64,000 nt of DNA from Rhizobium phaseoli (GCF_010668805.1 NZ_WUFT01000014.1:118143-182142), one strand, 5' to 3'. Shown: positions 53,228-63,843, counted from the stretch's first letter. Made by a program: numbers and translations. Notes: generated from the sequence alone by a model not told the origin.

Positions 53228-53574
53228 GGCTAAGACAGCCTCCCGAAAAACCAAGGACATAGGTGATGAAACAGATTGGGGGAGTCTATCAGCCGAAATC
53301 GGCGAAGGGCAATGCACGAAAGCGGGAGAATTGCATCGTGGGGGATGGCCGGTTCCGAGCACCCAAAGACCCCTCGCCAGCCCCTCCCCACAAGGGGGAG
53401 GGGCTAAGCTGCGGTGTCCGGCGGCAACCAACAGAAGAGGTCTAGCTGGCTGTTAACCTCCGACGGATTGGTACGATGGAGGGGTACGTGAAGCGGTGCG
53501 GCACGTTCGCCCCTCCCCCTTGTGGGGAGGGGTTGGGGAGGGGTTTTGGGCTGACCTCACCGACCACCATCTCA
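53228..53574. repeat. Long inverted repeat in the gap between SDR and MFS genes
   Basis: The arms at 53361-53404 and 53509-53552 are near-perfect inverted repeats of about 44 bases, each containing CCCCTCCC-type runs that also form small hairpins. They enclose about 104 bases with no gene. It is another rhizobial intergenic palindromic element. I see no gene in the 347-base gap. Confidence 0.8.
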
Positions 53575-54789
53575 TCAAGGAGCCACTCCAAAGACCGGCT
53601 GCGGCTTCGGGCGCACGAGCGGCGGGAATGCCAGCGCGATGGCTGCAGCCCCGAGCCCGACCATCGCCGAGCCGATGAACAGCCAGGAATAATTGGCGAA
53701 GGTGTCGAAGATCCAGCCGCCGATAAGAGGGCCGAAGGCCATGCCGAGGCTGGAGAGCATCGTCGCCGCGCCCAGGACGGTGCCAAGGATGCGCGGCCCG
53801 AAATATTCCCGCGCCAGCACCGCATAGAGCGGCATCACGCCCCCATAGGCGCTGCCGAAGACGATGGCGAGCGCATAGAATTGGGTCAGCTCGCTGACGA
53901 GGAGATAGGTAGCAAGCGCCCCCGCCTGCACCAGCAGGCCGGCGACCAGCACCGGCTTCACCCCGATCCTGTCGGCAAGACTGCCATAGAGCAGCCGGCC
54001 GCCGAGGCCAGCCAGGCCTTCGACGCTGTAGATGCTGACGGCTGCCATCGGGGCGACGCCGCAGATCGTCGCATAATTGACCATGTGGAAGATCGGCCCG
54101 GAATGGGCCGCACAACAGGCAAAGAAGGTCAGGCCGAGCACGATGAATTGCGGCGACCGGAAGACTTTCGAGAGCTGCGGCTGGGCGCCGTCGACTGCGA
54201 ATTCGGCGCCGGTATCGGCGGCCTCAGCCGGCGGGCGTCTGACCAAGAGGGCGGCCGGCACGAGCAGCACCCAGGCCGCGACGCCAATGATCAACATGGC
54301 CGGCCGCCATTCATAGGCCGAGATCAGCCAGCGCGCGAAAGGCGAGATCGTCATCGGCGCGACGCCCATGCCGGCGGAAACGAGCGACACCGCCAGGCCA
54401 CGATTTTCGTCGAACCAGCCGATGGTCGCCGCGATCATCGGCGCGAAAAAGGTGCTGGCAGCCAATCCGACGAGGATGCCATAGGTCAGTTGGAACTGCA
54501 GCAGCGTCTCGGCGCGGCTGGCCAGCACCAGCGCCAGACCGAGCAGCACGGAGCCGATCATCACGACGATGCGCGGGCCGAAGCGGTCGCTGGCCGCACC
54601 CCAGAGGAAGCCGCCGAAGCCCATGACGATGAAATTCAGCGTCATCGCGCTGGCAATGCCGACATGCGACCAGCCGGTCGCGGTCGCGATCGGTTCCTGG
54701 AAAATCGCCAGCGAGAACATCGCGCCGATGGCCACGCACGACATCAATGCGCCCAAGGCGACGATGACCCAACGATAGGAAACACCCAT
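53575..54789 (-). CDS. MFS transporter (OFA/monocarboxylate-like)
   Basis: A 404-residue protein with 12 predicted helices. The loop between helices 2 and 3 reads GAASDRFGPRIVVM, the MFS signature, and the second-half copy is GSLADRIGVKPVLV. Overall it resembles the oxalate/formate antiporter and monocarboxylate group. The start at 54789 has GGGAGG upstream; the frame upstream of it is not conserved-looking. Substrate is unknown, probably a small organic acid. Confidence 0.85.
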   Translation of the reverse strand: MGVSYRWVIVALGALMSCVAIGAMFSLAIFQEPIATATGWSHVGIASAMTLNFIVMGFGGFLWGAASDRFGPRIVVMIGSVLLGLALVLASRAETLLQFQLTYGILVGLAASTFFAPMIAATIGWFDENRGLAVSLVSAGMGVAPMTISPFARWLISAYEWRPAMLIIGVAAWVLLVPAALLVRRPPAEAADTGAEFAVDGAQPQLSKVFRSPQFIVLGLTFFACCAAHSGPIFHMVNYATICGVAPMAAVSIYSVEGLAGLGGRLLYGSLADRIGVKPVLVAGLLVQAGALATYLLVSELTQFYALAIVFGSAYGGVMPLYAVLAREYFGPRILGTVLGAATMLSSLGMAFGPLIGGWIFDTFANYSWLFIGSAMVGLGAAAIALAFPPLVRPKPQPVFGVAP

Positions 54790-54925
54790 GGCTTCATAAC
54801 CTCCCTGCCGACAGAGTGATCGCGACGCATACGGCAAGCCTACCGCACTTCGCGTCTGCGATCTAAAGACGTTTGAACCGCTGCGATTTCGACAGCACAC
54901 TCACATCTTTTTTGGGCGGGCAGTT

Positions 54926-55408
54926 CTACAGAGTCCGAAACATCACCAGCGCGTCGACATACCCCTCTGTCGGATGAAGGAAGACGCCGGGAAGACGGCC
55001 GACGATGTCGAAGCCGAGGGATTGCCAGAGCTGGACGGCGCGGCGGTTGCTGCTGACCACGAAATTGAACTGCATGGCGCGAAAGCCGCTTTCGTGAGCG
55101 TGCTGCAGGGAATGTTCATGCATCAGGCGGGCGACGCCACGGCCGCTGGCGGCTGCATCGGTCATGTAGCCGCAATCGCAGACATGCCGGCCGCCGCCGG
55201 CCTGATTGGCCTTGATGTAATAGGTGCCGAGGATCATGCCATCCTCTTCGGCGACGAAGGTCTCGCGGTCCGGCCCCATCCAGTAGGCGAGCGCATCGGC
55301 TTCGGAGAGATCGCGGTCGAGCGCATAGGTCTCACCGGCGCGGATCGTCGGGCCGATGATCTTCCAGATGGCATCTCGATCGTCGTTGTCTGCGGGTCGG
55401 ATCAGCAT
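54926..55408 (-). CDS. GNAT-family N-acetyltransferase
   Basis: A 160-residue GNAT protein. The acetyl-CoA binding motif A is YMTDAAASGRGVARLMHEH (~residues 80-99), followed by MQFNFVVSSNRRAVQLWQSLGF. It transfers acetyl from acetyl-CoA to an unknown amine. Single gene with ordinary length. Confidence 0.85.
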   Translation of the reverse strand: MLIRPADNDDRDAIWKIIGPTIRAGETYALDRDLSEADALAYWMGPDRETFVAEEDGMILGTYYIKANQAGGGRHVCDCGYMTDAAASGRGVARLMHEHSLQHAHESGFRAMQFNFVVSSNRRAVQLWQSLGFDIVGRLPGVFLHPTEGYVDALVMFRTL

Positions 55409-55457
55409 GCCCGATCTCTACCGAAGCCTGACATGGCGTGCAACGGCTCAAGCGCTC

Positions 55458-55585
55458 TCAAACCCTTTCGAGCGCGATCGCAATGCCCGCCGACGAACAT
55501 GGTCGACAGCGAATATTTCCCGCCGGTCTCCACAAGCGCCAGCGGCGCTGGCGGACATGCCGAGCGGGAGGCCAGGAAGCAACCT
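55458..55585 (-). pseudogene. Decayed thiolase 3' end, homologous to the pcaF C-terminus
   Basis: Read on the minus strand, this segment encodes GLPLGMS, then in another frame ETGGKYSLSTMFVGG, then in a third frame GIAIALERV and a stop. These are the last blocks of a thiolase (in pcaF: GHPLGMSGAR, ETGGKYSLSTMCIGV, GIAIALQRV) broken by two frameshifts, with the catalytic cysteine codon changed to phenylalanine. A 35-base stretch (55498-55532) matches pcaF (56762-56796) with one mismatch in the same orientation. It is a remnant or duplicated end of a thiolase gene. Confidence 0.85.
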
Positions 55586-55663
55586 CCGCAACCAGGATCA
55601 AGCGGCATATCAAATTCGATGGCAAACACAGGCGAACAGTCAGTCCAACGACAGGAGATTGTC

Positions 55664-56599
55664 ATGAACGCCACAATCCTTTCCGCCCTTTTGCGAGCGC
55701 AGGGCGCTCAACAACGTAGGCTCGAACATTACACGAAGCATTCTCCCTTTAGTGCTCCCGGCCGCCATTCCGCGCGCTTCGATGTATTGCCGGCAGATCC
55801 GGCGGGCGTCGCCCGTACGGTGCAGACTTTGCTGATCTACGAACATGCGGCAAAGCCGTTCTACGGTTACAAAATTCCCGAGGCGCGCCGCGCCGAGAGC
55901 CACATCCGACCGACGGAGAAGATTCTAGATGCGATGCTAGCACTCGACGATCGTCCGCTTTCTGTCGCCCGTTCGCCCGAGAAACGCCTGGTCGGCATCT
56001 GCCGCCACTACATGTTGCTTTCCATCGCAATCCTTCGCCATCACGGCGTTCCCGCCCGAGGCCGGGGTGGCTTCGGCGCCTACTTTAATCCAGGTAAGTT
56101 CGAAGATCATTGGGTCTGCGAGTACTGGAAGGCGGATGATGGGCGCTGGGCGCTGCTGGACAGTCAGTTAGACGAAGTCTTCATCCGCAATCTCGGAATC
56201 GGCTTCGACATCCACGACGTTCCGCGCGACCAGTTCTTGACCGCCTCCGACGCCTGGCGCAGATGCCGCAGCGGAGAACTCGATCCAAACCTGTTCGGCA
56301 TCGAGTTCGCACAGCTTCGTGGTCTCTGGTTCATCGCCGGCAACCTGATCCGCGACCTCGCCACTCTCAACGGTGGCGAAGTCCTGCCATGGGACACATG
56401 GGGAGCACAACCCGCGCCGTATGCAATGCTTTCAGAGGCGGAACTCGATCTGTTTGACGAGATCGCCTTGCTCACGGCCGATCCGGATGCACATTTCGAC
56501 ACGTTAAACCGGCGTTTTGCTGAGGATGCGAAATTGCGCCTGCCCGAAAGCGTGTTCAACGCATTGCGCCAGCGTCAGGAAAAGATGTTCGAGGGCTGA
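55664..56599 (+). CDS. Transglutaminase-like protein
   Basis: A 311-residue protein with a transglutaminase/protease-like catalytic triad: C113 in LVGICRHYM, H149 in EDHWVCEYW and D166 in LLDSQLDE. No signal peptide. AGGAG precedes the ATG. Bacterial members are cysteine peptidases or crosslinkers, and the substrate is unknown. The gene lies between a broken thiolase end and the intact pcaF, which share a direct repeat, and its codon use looks less GC-rich than its neighbours, so it may have arrived by recombination. Confidence 0.8.
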   Translation: MNATILSALLRAQGAQQRRLEHYTKHSPFSAPGRHSARFDVLPADPAGVARTVQTLLIYEHAAKPFYGYKIPEARRAESHIRPTEKILDAMLALDDRPLSVARSPEKRLVGICRHYMLLSIAILRHHGVPARGRGGFGAYFNPGKFEDHWVCEYWKADDGRWALLDSQLDEVFIRNLGIGFDIHDVPRDQFLTASDAWRRCRSGELDPNLFGIEFAQLRGLWFIAGNLIRDLATLNGGEVLPWDTWGAQPAPYAMLSEAELDLFDEIALLTADPDAHFDTLNRRFAEDAKLRLPESVFNALRQRQEKMFEG

Positions 56600-56713
56600 G
56601 GCACCGCGGTACGTCCCTTCTCCCAAGACGCTAGCTTTACCGCTGCCTCTTTCGTCCTAGCGCCTTTTGGAGATGTGGTGCCTTCCAGGGACCAACATGT
56701 GGCTTTGCTTTCA

Positions 56714-57919
<1,206 letters not shown>

Positions 57920-57928
57920 GGCTTTTCC

Positions 57929-58618
57929 TCAGAGTTTCGGGACGACGAGGTCGGCAACCGGCCCCACGACATGGAGGGCCGCGCCGGTCATCGCCTGCAA
58001 TTCCTCCTGCGACATCGTGGCCAGCTTCTCGCGCAGGACGAAGCGCCCGTCGACGATGTCGATGACGGCATGACTGGTATAGACGCGGGTAATGCAGGCG
58101 ACACCGGTCAGCGGGAAGGTGCATTTTTCCACCAGCTTCGGCTCGCCTGTCTTGGTGACATGCTCGGTGATGACGCAGACCTGCTTGGCGCCGTGCACCA
58201 GATCCATGGCGCCGCCGACGGCCGGCACGCCCTTGCTGCCGACCCGCCAATTGGCAAGGTCGCCGCTTTGGGCGACCTGATAGGCGCCGAGGATGGCGAC
58301 GTCGAGATGGCCGCCGCGCACCATGGCGAAACTGTCGGCGTGATGGAAGAAGGCCGCGCCCGGCTTCAGCGTCACCGCCTTCTTGCCGGCGTTGATCAGG
58401 TCCCAATCCTCTTCGCCTTCGGCCGGCGGTTCGCCGAAATTCAGAATGCCGTTTTCCGTGTGGAAGATCGCCTCGCGGCCGGGCGGCTGATAACGCGCGA
58501 CCATTTCGGGAAAGCCGATGCCGAGGTTCACATAGGCGCCGTCGGCGATGTCCTGAGCGGCGCGCCAGGCGATCTGCGCATTGGAGAGCTTGATGTCTTC
58601 TCTAAGATCGACGGTCAT
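57929..58618 (-). CDS. pcaJ: 3-oxoadipate CoA-transferase subunit B
   Basis: A 229-residue CoA-transferase beta subunit; VNLGIGFPEMV and the catalytic glutamate in the HTENGILNFGEPP loop are clear. It pairs with PcaI to move CoA from succinyl-CoA to 3-oxoadipate. Its ATG overlaps the pcaI stop. Confidence 0.94.
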   Translation of the reverse strand: MTVDLREDIKLSNAQIAWRAAQDIADGAYVNLGIGFPEMVARYQPPGREAIFHTENGILNFGEPPAEGEEDWDLINAGKKAVTLKPGAAFFHHADSFAMVRGGHLDVAILGAYQVAQSGDLANWRVGSKGVPAVGGAMDLVHGAKQVCVITEHVTKTGEPKLVEKCTFPLTGVACITRVYTSHAVIDIVDGRFVLREKLATMSQEELQAMTGAALHVVGPVADLVVPKL

Positions 58619-59322
58619 ACGTAGGCCACTCCGGCTCGAATGAGCTCTTCTTCCTGCTGCGGATGGGGAACAGCGACGACGCGGTCGACGAAGATGCCGG
58701 GTGTGACCACATGCTCGGGATCGATGCCGCCGGCCGGCACGATGGATGAAACCTGGACGATGGTCTTGGCCGCGGCCATGCACATCAGCGGATTGAAGTT
58801 GCGGCCGGCCTTGTTGTAGGTGAGGTTGCCCTGGATATCGCCGACCTCTGCCTTGACGATGGCGAAATCGGCCTTCAGCCAGCGTTCCTGCACGTAATGG
58901 CGGCCGTCGAATTCGGCGATGACCTTGCCGTCGGCGAGTTCCGTGCCGTAGGCCGTCGGCGTGTAGAAGGCCGGAATGCCGGCCCCGCCGGCGCGGATGC
59001 GTTCGGCCAGCGTGCCCTGCGGCACCAGTTCGAGCTCGATTTCGCCGGCAAGATATTTGTCGGTGAACGCGCGCGGATCCGACGAACGCGGGAAGGAGCA
59101 GATCATCTTTCTGACCATGCCGGCATCGATCATCGCCGCGATGCCGATGCGGCCATTGCCGGCATTGTTGTTGATCACGGTGAGGTTTTTCGGCCCCCTG
59201 TCGATCAAGGCATGAATCAATTCGATCGGCGCGCCCGAGCCGCCGAAACCACCGATCATCACGGTCGCGCCGTCACCGATCTCGGAAACGGCTTCCGCCG
59301 TGCTCCCGACTGTCTTGTCCAT
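58615..59322 (-). CDS. pcaI: 3-oxoadipate CoA-transferase subunit A
   Basis: A 235-residue CoA-transferase alpha subunit: VMIGGFGGSGAPIELIHAL and NNNAGNGRIGIAAMIDAG are typical. The start at 59322 gives normal length and lies downstream of a perfect palindrome that is probably the PcaR operator. First gene of pcaIJF. Confidence 0.94.
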   Translation of the reverse strand: MDKTVGSTAEAVSEIGDGATVMIGGFGGSGAPIELIHALIDRGPKNLTVINNNAGNGRIGIAAMIDAGMVRKMICSFPRSSDPRAFTDKYLAGEIELELVPQGTLAERIRAGGAGIPAFYTPTAYGTELADGKVIAEFDGRHYVQERWLKADFAIVKAEVGDIQGNLTYNKAGRNFNPLMCMAAAKTIVQVSSIVPAGGIDPEHVVTPGIFVDRVVAVPHPQQEEELIRAGVAYV

Positions 59323-59415
59323 GCGGCGACCTCTCCTTGGCTCGATCCGGTCGGGAGTTTTGTCCCGTCCTCCTGTTGCAGAGATAAAGCGCAGAAAGGG
59401 TAGACTGCAAGATAA

Positions 59416-59454
59416 TTTGTGCGTTATTTGACTTTTGTTCATATAACGCACAAA
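59416..59454. promoter_or_regulatory. PcaR operator in the pcaI-pcaR divergent region
   Basis: TTTGTGCGTTAT (59416-59427) and ATAACGCACAAA (59443-59454) are perfect 12-base inverted repeats, 15 bases apart. IclR-type regulators of this pathway bind such palindromes. It lies 24 bases before the pcaR ATG and about 95 before pcaI, able to serve both. Confidence 0.8.
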
Positions 59455-59477
59455 CTCAATGGATGGAGGACCGAACC

Positions 59478-60236
59478 ATGCGCGAAACGGATTTTGTCAG
59501 CGGCTTTGCCCGCGGCCTGAAGGTCATCGAAGCTTTCGGCGAAACGCGGCAGCGGCTGTCGATCGCCGAGGCGGCCAAGCTGACGGATCTCGACCGCGCC
59601 ACCGTGCGACGGTCGCTGCTGACGCTGGCCGAGCTCGGTTATGCCGATTACGACGGCAAGTTCTTCATCCTGACGCCGAAGATCCTGCGGCTTGGCCATG
59701 CCTATCTCTCAGCCACGCCGCTACCGGCGCTGCTGCAGCCGCATCTCGATCATCTCTCGGAACGCGCCGGCCAGAGCGCCTCGGCCTCGGTGCTCGATGG
59801 CACCGAAATCGTCTATATCGCCCGGGCCTCGCAGCGCCGCGTCATGTCGATCAACCTCACCCCCGGCAGCCGCCTGCCCGCATATTGCGCCTCGATGGGC
59901 CGCGTGCTGCTCGCGGCGCTCACTGAGACCGAGGCGCGCGCCATCCTTGCCCGCAGCGAGCTGAAGCAGAACACCCCGAATACCAAGACCGATCCGGACG
60001 AGCTGATCGCCGAATTCCGCCACATCCGCACCGAAGGTTACGCCATCATCGATCAGGAGTTGGAGATCGGCCTCTGCTCGATCGCCGTGCCTGTGGAAAA
60101 CGACCGCGGCGACACCATTGCGGCGATCAATATCGGCGCCCCGGCCGCTCTCGTCCCGGCCGCCGAGATGAAGGCGCGTTATCTGCCATTGCTCAGGGAA
60201 ACCCAGGCCGCCTTGCGGCCGCTGCTGCGCCGGTGA
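59478..60236 (+). CDS. pcaR: IclR-family regulator PcaR
   Basis: A 252-residue IclR protein: N-terminal winged helix with LSIAEAAKLTDLDRATVRRSL (~residues 28-48) and a C-terminal GAF-like effector domain with SRLPAYCASMGRVLLAAL. GGAGG is eight bases before the ATG at 59478; an earlier in-frame ATG at 59463 overlaps that site. It is divergent from pcaIJF and probably activates it with 3-oxoadipate as inducer, as known for PcaR. Confidence 0.9.
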   Translation: MRETDFVSGFARGLKVIEAFGETRQRLSIAEAAKLTDLDRATVRRSLLTLAELGYADYDGKFFILTPKILRLGHAYLSATPLPALLQPHLDHLSERAGQSASASVLDGTEIVYIARASQRRVMSINLTPGSRLPAYCASMGRVLLAALTETEARAILARSELKQNTPNTKTDPDELIAEFRHIRTEGYAIIDQELEIGLCSIAVPVENDRGDTIAAINIGAPAALVPAAEMKARYLPLLRETQAALRPLLRR

Positions 60237-60251
60237 CGGCAACATGGAAAG

Positions 60252-60281
60252 GGGCGGTCCCGGTCAACGCCGGGGCCGCCC
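60252..60281. terminator. Strong hairpin between convergent pcaR and phosphatase genes
   Basis: GGGCGGTCCCGG and CCGGGGCCGCCC pair over 12 positions (one G-U) across a six-base loop. No long T-run follows, but its place between two convergent genes suggests a two-way terminator. Confidence 0.65.
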
Positions 60282-60288
60282 GCAATTG

Positions 60289-61833
60289 TCAATGCGTCAG
60301 GTCGAGCGCGGCCGTGAGGTCCCCCATCGGCGGCCGGCCGTTATCAGCAAGCGCCTTGTCGCGGGCGAGAATGCCCGGCAGCACCGGCAAATCGTAGCGC
60401 GCGGTGATCAGGCGGATGATCGAGGTCGTGTCGTATTGGGTATGATCGACACTGCCATCCTTGGCGAAGGGCGAGATGATGAAGGCCGGAATGCGGTTGC
60501 CCGGACCCCAGCGGTCGGCTTTCGGCGGCGCGACGTGATCCCAGAAGCCGCCATTCTCGTCATAGGTGACGACGACGAGCATATGGCCCCATTGCGGGCT
60601 CTTCTCGAGGTGCGAGACAATATCGGCAAGATGCTGGTCGCCGCTCGAGACATCAGCATAACCGCCATGTTCGTTGAGGTTGCCCTGCGGCTTGTAAAAG
60701 GAAACCGCCGGCAGCTTGCCTGCGTCGATATCCTTGAGGAAGGCCTCGCCGCCAAGGCCGCCGTCTTTCAGATGTTCGGCGCGCGCCGGTGTGCCGGGCG
60801 CGAAATTGGCGAAATAGTTGAAGGGCTGATGGTGGAACTGGAAGTTCGGCACCGGCGTGGCGTTCTTGCCGTCAAGTGCTGCCTGCCAGGCGCCGCCGTA
60901 CCAGGACCAGCTGACGCCTTTCAGCGACAGGAGGTCGCCGATGGTCACCGCATGCTGCGGCGGCAGCGTCGTGGCGGCAGTCGGATCGGCATAGGCCGGA
61001 TCGCCGTCCTTGGCCGGTGGATTGGCGCTCGGCTGGTAGGGCGGCTGCATGGTGTTGACGGCGTAGAAGTCGGGCGTCAGCGTGCCGTCGGAGACGAATT
61101 TCGGGGCGCCCTCCAGCGCCGATTTCGGGGCGTTGTCGGCCACAACAAGCGACGTGCCGTCGGCATCGACCTTGGCGATCACTGGCTTGGCCGGGCTCTT
61201 GTCGGCATCCGGATAATAGGGCGCGCAGGCGCAGACCAGCGCGAAGTGATTGAGGAACGAGCCGCCGAAGGCGCCCTGGAAGAAATTGTCGGCAATGACG
61301 TATTTCTTCGCCACCTGCCACATCGGCAGGATAGAGCCGTCATAATGGCCCATGACCAGGCTGCCGGAATCGGCCCAGGCGACGAATTTGTCGTTCTTGC
61401 CGCCGTCGATCTGCATCTGCTCCTGGTAGAAACGGTGCCAGAGATCGCGGGTGATGACCGAAGGCGTCTGGGCAAAACCCTTGGGATCGTCGATCGCGAA
61501 GCTGGCATTGGCAAGATGGGCCGACTGCGCTTCGGTGACAGCAGGCGTCACGCCCTTGGCGGTCAGGCCGCCCCAGGCCGGCGGCAGTTCGGCGAGCGGC
61601 TGGCCGTTGCGGTCGAGCTGGCGGGCCTGCTCGGCACTGACATTGGCAAGGCCATCGGCGCCGGGAAAGCTGCCATAGAGATTATCGAAGCTGCGGTTTT
61701 CGGCATAGATGACGACGATATTGTCGATCTTGTCGTAACCAGCGGGTGCGGCATGGGCTGCCGTCGCCATGGCAAGCGGCATCATCGCCGATCCGGCGAG
61801 ACAGAGGGCATTGAGGAGTTTCAGTCTTTTCAC
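60289..61833 (-). CDS. Secreted phosphoesterase/acid phosphatase (AcpA/phospholipase C family)
   Basis: A 514-residue protein with a signal peptide (MKRLKLLNALCLAGSAMMPL onward, ending AHA) and a phosphoesterase domain: NIVVIYAENRSFDNLYGSFPGA holds the conserved Glu-Asn and serine nucleophile region, and VVTYDENGGFWDHVAPP and IPAFIISPFAKDG are further metal-binding blocks. The start is GTG at 61833, with GAGGTG upstream. Relatives are respiratory-burst-inhibiting acid phosphatases and phospholipases C. It probably frees phosphate in the periplasm; a weak Pho-box-like site lies upstream. Confidence 0.85.
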   Translation of the reverse strand: MKRLKLLNALCLAGSAMMPLAMATAAHAAPAGYDKIDNIVVIYAENRSFDNLYGSFPGADGLANVSAEQARQLDRNGQPLAELPPAWGGLTAKGVTPAVTEAQSAHLANASFAIDDPKGFAQTPSVITRDLWHRFYQEQMQIDGGKNDKFVAWADSGSLVMGHYDGSILPMWQVAKKYVIADNFFQGAFGGSFLNHFALVCACAPYYPDADKSPAKPVIAKVDADGTSLVVADNAPKSALEGAPKFVSDGTLTPDFYAVNTMQPPYQPSANPPAKDGDPAYADPTAATTLPPQHAVTIGDLLSLKGVSWSWYGGAWQAALDGKNATPVPNFQFHHQPFNYFANFAPGTPARAEHLKDGGLGGEAFLKDIDAGKLPAVSFYKPQGNLNEHGGYADVSSGDQHLADIVSHLEKSPQWGHMLVVVTYDENGGFWDHVAPPKADRWGPGNRIPAFIISPFAKDGSVDHTQYDTTSIIRLITARYDLPVLPGILARDKALADNGRPPMGDLTAALDLTH

Positions 61834-61961
61834 AGGGGGCACCTCATGACTGGGGGCGTTGGCTAGAGGGAGCGAAAAACGCTCGGGGGGGCGCACAGAC
61901 GCTATTCCCGCCGTCTATCAACTTTGTGACGCCGGGCTTGCCCGAGACGACGGGAGAATGA

Positions 61962-61979
61962 CTGTCATCAATTTGTTGC
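61962..61979. promoter_or_regulatory. Weak Pho-box-like site
   Basis: CTGTCAT at 61962-61968 followed by CAAT and the degenerate TTGTTGC. The first half matches the PhoB half-site exactly, the second poorly. It lies in the divergent region of a secreted phosphatase gene, which makes it plausible. Confidence 0.3.
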
Positions 61980-62031
61980 AGCGAGGTTCGATCATGGAGG
62001 AACGCAGTGCCAAACTATTGGAATCCTTATC

Positions 62032-63321
62032 ATGACGATGAAAATCATCTGGCTTGCGCGCACCGGTCTGGCCGTCGGTATCGGTGCGGCAGCGCTCTGT
62101 CTGGCCATTCTGCCCCTGCGGCAAAGCAGCGCGGCGGTGGCTTTCGGCGTGCATCCCGGCCCGATGTCGCGCGCCGAAGCCTTCGCCCGGGCGGAAACGC
62201 TGACCGCGCTCGGCCGCAAGATATTCTCAGACGCCTCTCTGTCGGCCTCGGGGCTGCAGGCCTGCGCCTCCTGCCATGATCCCGCTCACGCCTTCGGCCC
62301 GGCATCGGTCAAGCCGGTCGAGATGGCCGGCAAGGACATGAACCAGCCGGGCCTGCGCGCTGTTCCGACGCTGCGTTATCTGCAGGCGGTGCCCTCCTTC
62401 AGCGAGCATTTTTACGATTCCGAGGATGAGGGCGACGAAAGCGTCGACAATGGCCCGACCGGCGGCCTGACCTGGGACGGCCGGGTCGATCACGGCGCCG
62501 ACCAGGCAAAGATCCCGCTGCTCTCGCCCTTCGAGATGGGCAACAAGGATGCGGCCGATGTGGCGGCCAAGCTGCGCAAGGCGTCCTATGCCGACGCCAT
62601 CAAGGCGGCCTTCGGCGCGGCGGTGTTCGACAATCCGGAGGATACTTTCGACGCCGCCGCCGAGGCGCTCGCCACCTTCGAGCAAAGCGGCCCGGACTTC
62701 TATCCCTATTCCAGCCGCTACGACGCCTTCCTCGCCGGCAAGGCGACGCTGACGACGCAGGAATTGCACGGACGTCAGCTGTTCGAGGATCCCGCAAAGG
62801 GCAACTGTTCGAGCTGCCACTTAAGCGAACCCGCCAATGACGGCGAGCCGCCGCAATTTTCCGATTTCGGTTTCCTCGGCCTCGCCGCCCCCCGCAATAT
62901 GGCGATCTCAGCCAATAGCGACCCCAACTATCACGATCTCGGCCTCTGCGGTCCGCAGCGGACTGACCTTGCCGGCCACAGCGAATATTGCGGCCTGTTC
63001 CGCACCCCGACGCTGCGCAATGTCGCGCTGAAGAAGAGCTTCTTCCACAACGGCTATTTCCACACGCTGCGCGACGTCGTCTCCTTCTATGCCAGCCGCG
63101 ACAGCGATCCCGGCCGCTGGTATCCGAAAAATGCCGACGGCACGATCCGCAGATACGACGACCTGCCTGAGGCCTATTGGGACAACCTCAACCAGGACCC
63201 GCCCTTCGGCCGGAAGCCGGGCGATGGGCCTGCGCTGACCGACCCCGAAATCGACGACATCGTCGCCTTCCTGGGGACGCTGACGGATGCGGACCTGCAG
63301 CCGGAGGCAAGCGGGCATTGA
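62032..63321 (+). CDS. Di-haem cytochrome c peroxidase (MauG-like)
   Basis: A 429-residue periplasmic protein with an N-terminal signal/anchor helix (WLARTGLAVGIGAAALCLAIL) and two haem-binding motifs, CASCH at residues 78-82 and CSSCH at 259-263. FRTPTLRNVALKKSFFHNGYF is the conserved block near the active site. It reduces hydrogen peroxide or acts on protein substrates like MauG. It is divergent from the phosphatase. The ATG at 62032 or the one two codons later could be used. Confidence 0.9.
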   Translation: MTMKIIWLARTGLAVGIGAAALCLAILPLRQSSAAVAFGVHPGPMSRAEAFARAETLTALGRKIFSDASLSASGLQACASCHDPAHAFGPASVKPVEMAGKDMNQPGLRAVPTLRYLQAVPSFSEHFYDSEDEGDESVDNGPTGGLTWDGRVDHGADQAKIPLLSPFEMGNKDAADVAAKLRKASYADAIKAAFGAAVFDNPEDTFDAAAEALATFEQSGPDFYPYSSRYDAFLAGKATLTTQELHGRQLFEDPAKGNCSSCHLSEPANDGEPPQFSDFGFLGLAAPRNMAISANSDPNYHDLGLCGPQRTDLAGHSEYCGLFRTPTLRNVALKKSFFHNGYFHTLRDVVSFYASRDSDPGRWYPKNADGTIRRYDDLPEAYWDNLNQDPPFGRKPGDGPALTDPEIDDIVAFLGTLTDADLQPEASGH

Positions 63322-63558
63322 AGTAATTTGGCCACCGTGTCGTTGCTGGACGAGCCGAAACGTCCAACGATTCCGGCCACTCATCACTTGGATGCAGGCC
63401 CCGGCTGACCATGCCGGGGGCATCTCCGCAACCAACACCAACACCGCACAAGAAACCTGTTTCAGCTAGTTGCTCGCAACGTGTCACCGACGCTCGGTCC
63501 GATGAGGTTCAGCGCTTTCAACAGCTACCACACCTGAAGCGCAGCCATCTCAGCGTAC
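63322..63558. other. Intergenic with a stable hairpin
   Basis: CCCCGGC (63399-63405) pairs with GCCGGGG (63413-63419) and is extended by GATGC/GCATC (63391-63395 and 63420-63424). It may end the peroxidase transcript. I see no gene here. Confidence 0.55.
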
Positions 63559-63843
63559 CTATTGCGTCCCGACCGTCCTTACCCAGGGGCCTCCAATTTC
63601 AGCGCGCTCAGCTTCCCACTCTGGTGGAAGATCTGCGATCTGATTTAGCGTCGGGTCGACATCAAGCAAAACGCCGACGCTAATGTGAAATGGTTCAAGT
63701 GGATCACTGTGATCAACACTTCCACACAAAAACTGCCAGTCCCCGTCTTCCCTAGCGACGAGAAGCGCAGGCCGTTCACGCCGGAACATATGCCCACAGC
63801 AATAGACGCCCAGTTGCGGATCTTTGAACTTTGAACTGGCCAT
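63559..63843 (-). CDS. Conserved hypothetical protein
   Basis: A 94-residue protein containing YCCGHMFRRERPALLVAREDGDWQFLCG, with a double cysteine and a His, perhaps a small metal site. I recall similar short proteins in other bacteria that keep the LLVAREDGDWQFLCG block, without known function. GGAG is six bases before the ATG. It lies 30 bases from the IS end, so its promoter region may have been disturbed by the insertion. Confidence 0.75.
   Translation of the reverse strand: MASSKFKDPQLGVYCCGHMFRRERPALLVAREDGDWQFLCGSVDHSDPLEPFHISVGVLLDVDPTLNQIADLPPEWEAERAEIGGPWVRTVGTQ

Noticed and set aside
62000..62023. A further GGAAC sequence before the peroxidase gene as a stress promoter
   Set aside because: No TT at a spacing of 18 or 19 bases.
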